Source: an uncultured Collinsella sp. (GTDB lineage: Bacteria; Actinomycetota; Coriobacteriia; Coriobacteriales; Coriobacteriaceae). From it: DNA of 24,664 bases. A model generated the notes under the pieces. That model was not told the origin of the DNA, made no database searches, and was given only the letters and a program-made list of their open reading frames with translations. Of the stretch, positions 5,685-13,587 are shown piece after piece. The stretch spans positions 1 through 24,664 of the forward strand of contig CAUGKA010000009.1 in NCBI GenBank assembly GCA_959599615.1. The letters run 5' to 3'. A program made the translations under genes and the position numbers. Every line of letters begins with the position of its first letter. Position 1 is the stretch's first letter.

Positions 5685-8684
5685 CTATTTCTTAAGGAGA
5701 TACGGATAGCTGTCGCGCACGGCCTTGATGGTCAGGCGGACGGCCTCGGGCAGACCGGTGTTGACGGCATCGACCGAGACGGTGCGGACCGTGCCGGCGA
5801 CGCGAACCTTAAAGTGGTCCTCGTCCACGGCCAGGAAGCCCTCGTTCTCGGAGTTCTCCATGTCCTGATCGCTCCAGAACAGGGTGAGCTTGTCCTTGTA
5901 GGGACGACCCTCCTGGTAGGGGCAGAACACGGCGCAGTTGCCGCACTCGTTGCACATGCCGTCGACATGGACGACCTGATGCTTGGCCAGGCCCGGCACC
6001 TTAATTGCCACGTTGGCGCGGTTGGGGCACACGTCGCAGCAGACCTCGCACACCGAGCCGCAGCCCAGGCAGCGGGTCTTGGTGCAATTGCGCTTGTCGC
6101 GGCACAGCGACCCCTTGCGCTCGTAGCAGGCGTCCTCGCGACCGGCCTGAGCATTCTGGTCGGCGTACTTGTTAAAGTCCACGCCAGCGATGGCACGGGC
6201 GACCTCGGCGGCGTCGGCGATAGCCTCGACCACGGTGGCCGGACCGCGGCGGCAGTCACCGGCAGCCCAGACGCCCTCGACGCCGGTGGAGGTGGCGGCA
6301 AGGCGGCCGCGACGGTCGTGCTCGACGCCCGCGGCGTCGTACAGGCTGGCATCGATGCCCTCGCCCACGGCGCAGATCACCGTGGTGGCGGAAAGCTCGA
6401 CGGTCTCGCCCGTGGCGACAGGGCTGCGACGACCGCTTGCATCCGGCTCGCCAAGCTCCATAACGTCGCAGGTCAGCACGGCGCCGTTGAGTGCCTTGGG
6501 TGCCAGCAGCTCGCAGAACTCAACGCCGTCGGCAAGAGCAAGATCGAGCTCTTCCTCATCGGCGGGCATCTGCTTCTTGGTGCGGCGATACACCAGGCGC
6601 ACGTTCTTCACGCCTGCCAGGCGCTTGGCCACGCGGGCCGCGTCCATGGCGGTGTTGCCGGCGCCGATGACCACGACGTCCTCGCCCAGCTCGAGCTTCT
6701 CGCCCTTCTTGGCGGCCTCGAGGAACTCCAGCACGTCGAGCTCGGCACCCTCGCCCAAGCCTGCAGAGCCGGGCATCCAGGCACCGGTGGCCACGACCAC
6801 GTCGGTAAAGCCCTGGGCCTTGAGCTCGTCAATGGACTCCACGCGAGCGTTGAGCTGCACCTTGGCGCCAAAGGCCAGGCAGAGCTCGGCATCGTGGGAG
6901 ATATCGTCGCTCGCAATGCGGAACTCGGGGATCACGTGACGGACCACGCCGCCGAGCGAATCGCGGGCCTCGAAGATGGTGACGGGCACGCCGGCACGCG
7001 TCAGGAAGAATGCCGTTGCCAGACCAGCCGGGCCGCCGCCGATCACGGCAACGTTGCGCTCACCGTCGTTGGCGATGGCCTGGGCGCGCAGCTTGGGCAG
7101 CACGGCGGTCATGGCCTCACGGGCGGCCTTGAGCTTGCTGGCGCGAATCTGGGCGCCCTCGGGCTCGTAGAATGCGCGCTCGCAGGCGCGGCCGCAGGGA
7201 TGCGGGCAGATGGTGCCGGTAATGAACGGCAGGGCGTTGCGCTCGATGATGATGTTGAGCGCGTCCATGTAGCGGCCCTCGTCAACAGCCGCCAGATAGG
7301 CGGGAATATCCTGCTGGATGGGGCAGCTCGTGCGGCACGGCGTGGTAAAGCAGTCGGAAAGCGGGCTCTTACCGGCGACCTTGCGGTCGGGCAGCGGGCG
7401 CAGCGGCTTCTTGTAGAGCGGGTTGGTGAGCGAGTCGGTCTGGATCGCAGTCACGGCCTCGAGAGAGACGCCCGCGAACGGCTTGCCGTCCAGGTCGGTA
7501 AACTCGCCGGCCATCTGGCTAAAGCGCTCGTATCCACCGGGCTTGAGCACGTCGGTCGCCAGGGTAACGGGCCAAATGCCGGCATCGTACAGGGCGCGGA
7601 TGTTGTAGACCGTGGCGCCGCCGGAGTAGCTGATGCGCAGCTTGCCATCGAACTGCTCGGTAATGCGGCGGGCGGCCTCGATGGTCAGCGAGAACAGCGA
7701 ACGGCCGGACATGTACATCTCGGTGGAAGGCAGCTCGTTCCTCGTCACGTCGACGGGGAACGTGTTGGTCAGCTTGACGCCAAACTCCAGGCCGCGCTCG
7801 GTGCACAGGGCAATCAGGCGCTCGAACATGGGCACGGCGTCGGCCCACTGCAGGTCCTCGCGGAAGTGCGTATCATCAAAGACGATGTAGTCAAAGCCCA
7901 GCTCGTTCAGACGCTGGCGGGCAAACTCATAGCCCAGCAGCGTGGGGTTGCACTTGATGTAGGTGTTGAGGCCCTTCTCGGTGATGAGGTAGGTCGCGAT
8001 GCGCTCGATCTCGGCGGGCGGGCAGCCATGCAGCGTGGACTCGGTGATGGAGTTGGACACGCGCGCCGGAATGGACTCGACAAACGCGGCGTCGACATGC
8101 TCAAACTTGTCCAGGTTGGCGAGTGCCCAGGCACGGCACTCGTTCCAGACGTCGGAGCCGCTGGCATCCTTCATGCCCTCGATGTAGGCGTCGACCTTGG
8201 GGCTCTTAATGCCCTCCAGGTCATAGCCCACCGACATGTTGAAGACAAAGCCGTCCGGGCTGCCCAGACCGTACTCGCGAGCGATCAGGTGGCAGGCAAA
8301 CCATGCCTTCACGTACTCGGCAAAGGCCTGCGGAACCTCGAGCTCGGTCGACCATTCGCAGTTGTAGCACTCGTCCTGAGCCACGATGCAGGGCTTGTTG
8401 ACGCACTTGGAGAGCTCCTCGCCGTCCATAACCTGGACGGTCTTGAGCTCAAAGAAGCGAGAACCGGCCACATAAGAGGCCACGATGTTCTGGGCCAGCT
8501 GCGTATTGGGACCGGCAGCCGGGCCAAACGGAGTCTCGATGCGCTCGTCAAAAATGGGAAGCGCACCCTCCTGGTTGGTCGTGACCATCTTACGCACGCC
8601 AAAGATGGCGTCCTGGGTCTTGTGCTCCTCGATGATCCAGTTCATCAGCTGCGAAAACGGGATCGGCCTCATGATGTCGCTCAT
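5685..8684 (-). CDS. ygfK: YgfK-type FAD/iron-sulfur oxidoreductase (putative selenate reductase subunit)
   Basis: A 999-residue protein matching the YgfK family found with selenium-dependent molybdenum hydroxylases. Residues 1-430 form a TIM-barrel-like dihydroorotate/dihydropyrimidine-dehydrogenase-type region. Next comes a glutamate-synthase-small-subunit-like part: iron-sulfur cysteines C445, C450, C454 and C493, C497, C501; an FAD Rossmann motif GGGPAG at 549-554; and an NAD(P)H motif IGAGNTAMDAAR from about 673. The C-terminus has further cysteine clusters beginning near 872 (CLGCGSVC) and C911, C914, C917, C921. The start at 8684 is chosen because GAGAGGAG lies eight bases upstream and MSDIMRPIPF is family-like; the longer open frame to 8828 has a low-complexity arginine-rich leader. 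The true reaction is uncertain: the selenate reductase label is historic, and passing electrons from the hydroxylase to NAD(P) is equally plausible. Confidence 0.9.
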   Translation of the reverse strand: MSDIMRPIPFSQLMNWIIEEHKTQDAIFGVRKMVTTNQEGALPIFDERIETPFGPAAGPNTQLAQNIVASYVAGSRFFELKTVQVMDGEELSKCVNKPCIVAQDECYNCEWSTELEVPQAFAEYVKAWFACHLIAREYGLGSPDGFVFNMSVGYDLEGIKSPKVDAYIEGMKDASGSDVWNECRAWALANLDKFEHVDAAFVESIPARVSNSITESTLHGCPPAEIERIATYLITEKGLNTYIKCNPTLLGYEFARQRLNELGFDYIVFDDTHFREDLQWADAVPMFERLIALCTERGLEFGVKLTNTFPVDVTRNELPSTEMYMSGRSLFSLTIEAARRITEQFDGKLRISYSGGATVYNIRALYDAGIWPVTLATDVLKPGGYERFSQMAGEFTDLDGKPFAGVSLEAVTAIQTDSLTNPLYKKPLRPLPDRKVAGKSPLSDCFTTPCRTSCPIQQDIPAYLAAVDEGRYMDALNIIIERNALPFITGTICPHPCGRACERAFYEPEGAQIRASKLKAAREAMTAVLPKLRAQAIANDGERNVAVIGGGPAGLATAFFLTRAGVPVTIFEARDSLGGVVRHVIPEFRIASDDISHDAELCLAFGAKVQLNARVESIDELKAQGFTDVVVATGAWMPGSAGLGEGAELDVLEFLEAAKKGEKLELGEDVVVIGAGNTAMDAARVAKRLAGVKNVRLVYRRTKKQMPADEEELDLALADGVEFCELLAPKALNGAVLTCDVMELGEPDASGRRSPVATGETVELSATTVICAVGEGIDASLYDAAGVEHDRRGRLAATSTGVEGVWAAGDCRRGPATVVEAIADAAEVARAIAGVDFNKYADQNAQAGREDACYERKGSLCRDKRNCTKTRCLGCGSVCEVCCDVCPNRANVAIKVPGLAKHQVVHVDGMCNECGNCAVFCPYQEGRPYKDKLTLFWSDQDMENSENEGFLAVDEDHFKVRVAGTVRTVSVDAVNTGLPEAVRLTIKAVRDSYPYLLKK

Positions 8685-8782
8685 AGTGAGCTCCTCTCTG
8701 TAACGCCCGGCGAGACCGCGCGGCGGGCGCAAATACGGTGTAGCGCTAGCACAGCGCCGGCGACCCCGCGGAGGCCGCCTAT

Positions 8783-8818
8783 GCGCGCGTCGGATGCGGC
8801 GAAACATCCGACGCGCGC
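8783..8818. repeat. Strong GC-rich hairpin between ssnA and ygfK
   Basis: A 14-bp perfect inverted repeat (8783-8796 with 8805-8818) encloses an 8-nt loop in the 150-nt gap after the ssnA stop. There is no T-run on either strand, so it is not a standard intrinsic terminator. It might protect mRNA ends, attenuate expression between the two genes, or be a REP-like element. The arms contain CGTCGG/CCGACG, shared with the hairpin at 10338-10369. Confidence 0.75.
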
Positions 8819-8834
8819 GAATCTCCAATTGGAA

Positions 8835-10190
8835 TTAGTACACGCGATCGTTGAGCGTGCTCCAGAGCTTCTTGGACTCGGCCATGGTCCACGCGTTGAT
8901 CTTGTCCTCATCAATCCCAACGAACTCACGATCCTTGTACAGGACGCGGCCGTTGATGATGGTGGTGCGGCAGTTTTTGCCCATCATGCCAAAGAGCATG
9001 TGGCCGTCGATATTCTCCTCGCTCAGCGGCGTAAAGGGCTTGTAGTCCATGACGATGACATCGGCGGCAGCGCCGGCCTCGAGCACGCCGAGCTTGCGAT
9101 CGAAGTACTTGCTCGCCATCTTGGCGTTGTTCTCGAACAGCATGGTCATGGCCTCGCACCAGCCCACGTTGGGCATGGCGGCGTTGTGGCGCTGAATGAT
9201 CAGGAAGACCTTAAGGCTCTCGAGCATATCGTGGGTGTAGGCGTCGGTGCCCATGCACACGGGGATACCGCGGCGGAAGAACTCGAGCACGGGGGCGCAG
9301 CCCACGGCGTTGCCCATATTGGATTCGGGGTTGTTGACGAGCCAGGTACCGGACTCCTTGACGATATCCATCTCGGCAGGCGTCACGTGGATGCAGTGGC
9401 CGAGCATGGTGTCGGGACCCAGCAGATTGTGCTGCAGCAGGCGCTCGACGGGGCTGATGCCACCGCGGTTGAGGCGGGAGTCCCACACGTCATTCATGCC
9501 CTCGCACACATGGATGTGGAAGCCGGTCAGGCCGTTGTTGGCCTCGGCCATCTTATCCATGGTCTCGTCCGACAGCGTAAAGGTGGCATGTCCGCCAAAC
9601 ATGGCGGCGATCATGTGGTTGTCGTTATCGCGACGCTCCTTGGCGGCCCACTGGGCAAACTCGGCGTTCTCGGCAATGGCCTGGTCGCATTTTTCCTGGC
9701 CGCGGCGATCGGAGACCTCGTAGCACAGGCACGAACGCATGCCCAGCTCCTGAGCGGCATCCTTAATGGTAAAGAGGCTTCCCGGAATCTCGCAGAAGCT
9801 CGCATGGTGATCGAAGATCGTGGTGACGCCATCGCGGATGGAGTCAAGAATCGTGGCATAGGCGCTGGCCTTGGTGCCGTCGAGCGTCAGGTTGTCGTCG
9901 ATCTTCCACCACTGCTGCTCAAGATTCTCCAGGAAGTTGGTAGGGTTACAGCCCTTAATGGCAAGGCCGCGGGCCAAACCCGAGTAGATGTGGGTGTGGC
10001 AGTTGATGAGTCCGGGCATGATGAGGTTGCCCCGGGCGTCGACGTACTCGGCATCCGGGTACTTGGCCTTGAGCTCGCACTCGGGGCCCACTTCGACGAT
10101 CGTATCTCCGTCAATGGCGACCGCACCGTTTGGAATGAACGGGGTCTGAGCATTGCGGGTAAAGACAGAACCGTTAGCGACCAGAAGCAT
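8835..10190 (-). CDS. ssnA: SsnA, putative aminohydrolase of selenium/purine metabolism
   Basis: This 451-residue protein is an amidohydrolase-superfamily member matching SsnA, related to guanine and cytosine deaminases. Metal-site motifs are visible: NCHTH with H65 and H67, then GFHIHVCEG, LGHCIH and a GTDAYTHD segment carrying the late aspartate. No signal peptide is seen. The start at 10190 is preferred because GAAGGGAG lies a few bases upstream and MLLVANGSV begins the fold; an in-frame ATG six codons earlier overlaps the binding site. In other bacteria ssnA travels with ygfK and the selenium-dependent xanthine dehydrogenase, as here. The gene would fit a deamination step, for example guanine to xanthine, ahead of the dehydrogenase, but the family function is not firmly proven. 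Confidence 0.9.
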   Translation of the reverse strand: MLLVANGSVFTRNAQTPFIPNGAVAIDGDTIVEVGPECELKAKYPDAEYVDARGNLIMPGLINCHTHIYSGLARGLAIKGCNPTNFLENLEQQWWKIDDNLTLDGTKASAYATILDSIRDGVTTIFDHHASFCEIPGSLFTIKDAAQELGMRSCLCYEVSDRRGQEKCDQAIAENAEFAQWAAKERRDNDNHMIAAMFGGHATFTLSDETMDKMAEANNGLTGFHIHVCEGMNDVWDSRLNRGGISPVERLLQHNLLGPDTMLGHCIHVTPAEMDIVKESGTWLVNNPESNMGNAVGCAPVLEFFRRGIPVCMGTDAYTHDMLESLKVFLIIQRHNAAMPNVGWCEAMTMLFENNAKMASKYFDRKLGVLEAGAAADVIVMDYKPFTPLSEENIDGHMLFGMMGKNCRTTIINGRVLYKDREFVGIDEDKINAWTMAESKKLWSTLNDRVY

Positions 10191-10295
10191 GGATGCTCCC
10201 TTCAACATCAGGGGCGGGGTTTGACACCTCTGACATGGCGGAGTGCGAAGCGCCGGCCTACACCGGAAACGGGCCCTCTCCCGTCAACGCTTCAC

Positions 10296-10314
10296 CAAAG
10301 GGACAAACCCTTTG
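10296..10314. repeat. Small hairpin with GGGACA core, permease-ssnA gap
   Basis: A perfect 7-bp inverted repeat, CAAAGGG at 10296-10302 and CCCTTTG at 10308-10314, has loop ACAAA. It lies in the 195-nt gap between the permease stop and the ssnA start. No T-run follows it on the minus strand. Its stem-GGGACA-stem layout resembles hairpins near 12797, 16758 and 19346. Confidence 0.55.
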
Positions 10315-10337
10315 AAGTGCGGCTTGGCGCCGCATGA

Positions 10338-10369
10338 CGTCGGCGGACGAGGCGATGCGCCCGCCGACG
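10338..10369. repeat. GC-rich hairpin just after the permease gene
   Basis: A 9-bp perfect inverted repeat (CGTCGGCGG at 10338-10346 and CCGCCGACG at 10361-10369) with a 14-nt loop lies 16 nt beyond the permease stop on the minus strand. It lacks a T-run. It may lower read-through into ssnA or mark the mRNA 3' end. The CGTCGG arm recurs in the hairpin at 8783-8818. Confidence 0.65.
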
Positions 10370-10385
10370 AATAGCACCGAATTGG

Positions 10386-11780
10386 CTACTTCTTGCTCTC
10401 GGGCAAGACCAGATCCACGGCAGCGTCCTTGGCAGCATCGATGTGCTGAGCCACGACCGGCGTCTGCGGAAGAATCAGGTTAAGGACGATGGCCATGATG
10501 GCGGTGGGGGTTACGGCATTGGAGCCGATGACGGTGGACACCCAGGCGGGCATACCCTCGCCGGCAAGGCAACCGCTGGCCATCCAGATACCCAGGCCAA
10601 AGACGACGGAGGTACCGACGATGGTGGTAGTGCGCTGCGTGAGGCCCTCGCGGGTGAACATGCGCACGCCGTTCATGGTGATGGTGCCAAACACGCCCAC
10701 GGTCGCGCCGCCGATGACGGGCTGCGGGATAGCGGAAAGGACGGCAGAGAGCTGCGGGAACAGACCGGCGATGGCAAAGACGGCCGCAATGATCACAAAG
10801 ACCCACTTGTTGACGACCTTGTTGGAGCAGATGATGCCCACGTTCTGGCCAAGGGCGCTGGTGGGAAGACCGCCCAGCAGGCCGCCGACCATAGAGGTGA
10901 GGCCCTGGGACACGATAGCGCCGGAAAGCTCGCGCTCGGTGGGCATACGGTCGATGGAGCCCAGGCAGGCGGCGGAGACGTCACCGATAACCTGGATGGC
11001 AACCATGGGGAACACGACGGCGAGGGTAATGCAGACCTCGGGATCAAACTCGAGCGCGTAGGGCATGAGCTTGGGAAGGGCGAAGACCTGAGCGGTGGCG
11101 ACGCTGGAGAAGTCGATCATGCCAAAGGGGATGGAGACGATCATGCCAACGATCATGCCAAAGAACACGGATCCCAGCTTGAGCGTGCCCTTGCCAAAGT
11201 TGGCGAGCGCAAAGACCACGGCGAAGGTGATAAGAGCGACGCACCAGGCCTGCGGAGTGCCCCACAGCGGCGTGCCCATGCCACCGGCCATGTACTTGAC
11301 GGCCGTGGGATAGAGAGAGACGCCAATGGAGAAGATGACCGTACCGGTCACGACGGGCGGGAACAGCCACTTGATCTTGCTGTAGGCCAGACCAAAGAGG
11401 ACCGCGACGGCGCCGCCGACGATCTCGCCGCCCAGCAGCGCACCAAAGCTAAAGCCCGAGGCACCCATGGCCTGCAGAGCCGGCAGGAACGCGAACGAAA
11501 CGCCCATGACGATGGGCAGGCCGCCGCCGATGCGACGGAAGGGAGCGAAGGCCTGAAGGGCCGTGTCGATCGCCGAAAGAATGAGCGCGACCTGAATGAT
11601 GTCGGTGCTCTGCTGGCTATTAAAGCCGTAGACGCCGGCCATGATGACAGCCGGGGTGATGATACCGGCAAACGAAGCCAGTACGTGCTGAAGGGCACAC
11701 GGGATCATTTCCTTAACGGGAGGCATGCCTTCACGAGTGAACAGGGCTTCAGTGCCGTTCGTAACCGTCTCCTGGGTCAT
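10386..11780 (-). CDS. NCS2-family xanthine/uracil-type purine permease
   Basis: A 464-residue, strongly hydrophobic protein with about 12-14 membrane segments, matching the nucleobase-cation symporter-2 (NAT/NCS2) family that imports xanthine, urate or uracil with protons or sodium. It includes the mid-protein FPMVAIQVIGD region and the NAT signature region GQNVGIICSNK. The signature usually ends in T-[RKG]; here the threonine position is asparagine, which may shift specificity. Its position at the head of the minus-strand purine cluster argues for purine rather than pyrimidine import. A weak GGTGG-type binding site precedes the ATG. It is followed by a hairpin and a 195-nt gap before ssnA, so it may be partly uncoupled from the rest. 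It is divergent from the YheO-like regulator, which probably controls it. Confidence 0.9.
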   Translation of the reverse strand: MTQETVTNGTEALFTREGMPPVKEMIPCALQHVLASFAGIITPAVIMAGVYGFNSQQSTDIIQVALILSAIDTALQAFAPFRRIGGGLPIVMGVSFAFLPALQAMGASGFSFGALLGGEIVGGAVAVLFGLAYSKIKWLFPPVVTGTVIFSIGVSLYPTAVKYMAGGMGTPLWGTPQAWCVALITFAVVFALANFGKGTLKLGSVFFGMIVGMIVSIPFGMIDFSSVATAQVFALPKLMPYALEFDPEVCITLAVVFPMVAIQVIGDVSAACLGSIDRMPTERELSGAIVSQGLTSMVGGLLGGLPTSALGQNVGIICSNKVVNKWVFVIIAAVFAIAGLFPQLSAVLSAIPQPVIGGATVGVFGTITMNGVRMFTREGLTQRTTTIVGTSVVFGLGIWMASGCLAGEGMPAWVSTVIGSNAVTPTAIMAIVLNLILPQTPVVAQHIDAAKDAAVDLVLPESKK

Positions 11781-12132
11781 TTGACCACCAATCCTCGAAA
11801 TAGTTGTTTTCGCATCTAACGCTCTATTGTGACGCAGTGCGGGGTTGAGGTTGTGCCTTCGTTGGATATCGTATTAAAGATGGTTCTCATTCTCAATAAT
11901 AATTTTTTGTTATCAGACTATTCTTAAGCTGAGACAATGCATTTCCGCAGGTCAGGAAAGTGTCCGGTCAAAATAACATCTAACTTTTCTTTTGGTCAAC
12001 CGTTTACCGCCAAAATCCTACCGCTCGTCTGTATTACGCAATGTACCTGCGAATATGCGAGTCAATAGACACCGTGTTACCATGAGAAAAAATTGTTATG
12101 AACATTTCCGATTTCACCCAAAGGAGTTGCCC
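11781..12132. other. Divergent intergenic region, permease/regulator
   Basis: This 352-nt region is clearly more AT-rich than the flanking genes and must hold divergent promoters. Besides the candidate permease promoter, it has an AT-rich tract at 11896-11930. The segment TTCTCATTCTCAATAATAAT at about 11884-11903 mildly resembles metal-repressor boxes, but too weakly to call. No plus-strand promoter is convincing. No riboswitch fold was recognised. Confidence 0.4.
11868..11896 (-). promoter_or_regulatory. Candidate sigma-70 promoter for the permease
   Basis: Read on the minus strand, TTGAGA (11891-11896) is separated by exactly 17 bp from TACGAT (11868-11873), matching 5 of 6 and 4 of 6 consensus bases. 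It would give a leader of roughly 80 nt before the permease ATG. This is a motif match only. Confidence 0.4.
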
Positions 12133-12789
12133 GTGAACGAGACCGTACGCCGCTTTTTGCCGATGGTCGATTTCCTGGAGCAGATACTCGGTAAGAACAG
12201 CGAGATCGTGCTGCACGATTTCTCGGATCCCGACCACGCCATCGTCGATATTCGCAACGGCATCGTGAGTGGCCGCAAGGTCGGCGGTCCCGCCACCGAT
12301 CTGGCGCTCAAGATCATGCACGACCCCAAGTATCGCGACCTGCCGTTTATTACGGGCTACGAGGGCCGCGGCGCCGGAGGCAAGACGCTGGAGTCCGCGA
12401 CGTTCTTTATCCGCGAGGATGACGAGATCGTCGGTATGCTCTGCGTCAACACCGACCTCTCGACCGTACGCTCCATAAACGCCATGGCGCAGCAGCTCAT
12501 GGCGTGCTTCGACGCAGCGCCGACGCGCACGGAGCCCGCCCCTATCGAGGTCGAAAGCCTTTCGGAGTCTACACAGGAGCTCATCGACCGCAGCATTGCC
12601 GAGTTGCTGAGCGCGCGCGGGCTGGATGTAGCGTCGCTTGGTCAGAACGACCGCGTGGACGTCATTCGCCACCTCAACGGCAACGGGGTGTTCATGCTCA
12701 AGGGCGCCGTGGCCTGCGCTGCCACCGCGTTGGGCATCTCGGAGCCCAGCGTGTACCGCTACCTGCAAAAAGTCCGCAAGGAGGGCTAA
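12133..12789 (+). CDS. YheO/DauR-type PAS-HTH transcriptional regulator
   Basis: This 218-residue protein has the two-domain plan of YheO/DauR regulators: an N-terminal PAS-like sensor (about 10-120, with IVLHDF and GGPATDLALKI) and a C-terminal helix-turn-helix (about 150-218, ending AATALGISEPSVYRYL). The start is GTG at 12133 because AAGGAG lies six bases before it; upstream in-frame ATGs have no good binding site and would add about 47 unlike residues. DauR in Pseudomonas represses D-arginine catabolism, and related proteins control other catabolic genes. Being divergent from the permease, it likely senses a purine-related ligand and controls the minus-strand cluster. That link is inference from arrangement. 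Confidence 0.82.
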   Translation: MNETVRRFLPMVDFLEQILGKNSEIVLHDFSDPDHAIVDIRNGIVSGRKVGGPATDLALKIMHDPKYRDLPFITGYEGRGAGGKTLESATFFIREDDEIVGMLCVNTDLSTVRSINAMAQQLMACFDAAPTRTEPAPIEVESLSESTQELIDRSIAELLSARGLDVASLGQNDRVDVIRHLNGNGVFMLKGAVACAATALGISEPSVYRYLQKVRKEG

Positions 12790-12792
12790 ACG

Positions 12793-12828
12793 TGATCCCT
12801 TGGGGACGAAGGGAAACGGATCATTTTT
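12793..12828 (+). terminator. Terminator after the YheO-like regulator
   Basis: TGATCC (12793-12798) pairs with GGATCA (12818-12823), with an inner CTT/AAG pairing around the loop GGGGACG (12802-12808). TTTTT follows at 12824-12828. It begins 4 nt after the regulator stop codon. Confidence 0.6.
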
Positions 12829-12843
12829 GTCGCATCGCTTGAC

Positions 12844-12881
12844 AAAAGACCCTGCAGCTCGCACGCGCTGCAGGGTCTTTT
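12844..12881. terminator. Bidirectional terminator between regulator and ridA
   Basis: A 15-bp perfect stem (12844-12858 with 12867-12881) with an 8-nt loop has A-run and T-run ends, so it can stop transcription from both sides. It sits between convergent genes, 31 nt from the ridA stop. Confidence 0.88.
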
Positions 12882-12911
12882 TGCATGTCATGTTTAGTTG
12901 TGGCCAACGCC

Positions 12912-13289
12912 TTAGAGAGCGGCGACGACCTCGATCTCGACCAGACCGCCAGCCGGAAGAGCGGCAACCTGGAAAGCGCTGCGCGCGGGGAACGGGGCCT
13001 CGAACTTGGAGGCGTAGATCTCGTTCACGGCGGCAAAGTCGGCGATGTCGGCCAGGTAGACCGTGGTCTTGACGACATCGGCAAACGTGGCGCCGGCAGC
13101 GGTCAGCAGAGCCTCGACGTTGGCGAGGGACTGCTTGGCCTGGGCCTCGACACCCTCGGGCAGCTTGCCGGTCGCGGGATCGATGCCCAGCTGGCCGGAC
13201 AGGAACACCATGTTGCCAGTCTGGATACCGGGGGAATACGGGCCGATGGCTGCGGGTGCGTTATCGGAAGACACGACGGTCTTGCTCAT
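12912..13289 (-). CDS. ridA: RidA family enamine/imine deaminase
   Basis: A 125-residue protein of normal RidA length, a cytoplasmic trimeric enzyme that hydrolyses reactive 2-aminoacrylate and other enamines or imines. Typical segments are AIGPYSPGIQ near the start, VFLSGQLGIDP, the VKTTVYLADI strand and the C-terminal PARSAFQVAALP with the substrate-binding arginine, followed by VEIEVVAAL. The start at 13289 is set by AAGGAG six bases upstream; a longer open frame upstream has no family similarity. It converges with the YheO-like regulator and is the outer neighbour of the purine cluster. RidA proteins often accompany amino acid or nucleobase catabolism, so a link is possible but unproven. 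Confidence 0.93.
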   Translation of the reverse strand: MSKTVVSSDNAPAAIGPYSPGIQTGNMVFLSGQLGIDPATGKLPEGVEAQAKQSLANVEALLTAAGATFADVVKTTVYLADIADFAAVNEIYASKFEAPFPARSAFQVAALPAGGLVEIEVVAAL

Positions 13290-13587
13290 GTTTTTCTCCT
13301 TACAAGTAAAAGGGAACGGGAGCGCGGCGTTCACACCGGGAGGCACAGTTCGGTCTGAACACCGCGCTTGATTGGGATAGTAGGGGATGAGTTTGCCCGA
13401 TGCAAGATAATTATCAGCCTTCGAGAATATTTTATCGCCCAACGGTTTCCCCGGACCGCTGAACGGTTCTCATGTGAAGCAGCCAGTCCAAGCTGCTGAA
13501 GACTTTATCCCGCTTAGAGCACGGGCATCGCCTGCCGCGATGGCACCACTATACTTTTGAGTATCTGAGCATTTTGAAAGGCAGGAT

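Noticed and set aside
2191..11819. Very long open frames antisense to the xanthine dehydrogenase, ygfK, ssnA and permease genes
   Set aside because: They are the mirror of GC-rich third codon positions in genuine genes. The opposite-strand proteins match known families along their whole length, while the antisense products are low-complexity and Ala/Gly/His-rich.
11881..11903. Fur-like metal box upstream of the permease
   Set aside because: Only a loose match to the 19-bp consensus, in an AT-rich promoter region with no iron genes nearby.
12844..12881. Small RNA gene between the regulator and ridA
   Set aside because: The perfect stem with A and T runs on both sides is fully explained as a bidirectional terminator between convergent genes.
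12912..13442. Longer ridA start at 13442
   Set aside because: The added 51 residues have no RidA similarity, and the ATG at 13289 has an AAGGAG site at good distance and the family-typical N-terminus.
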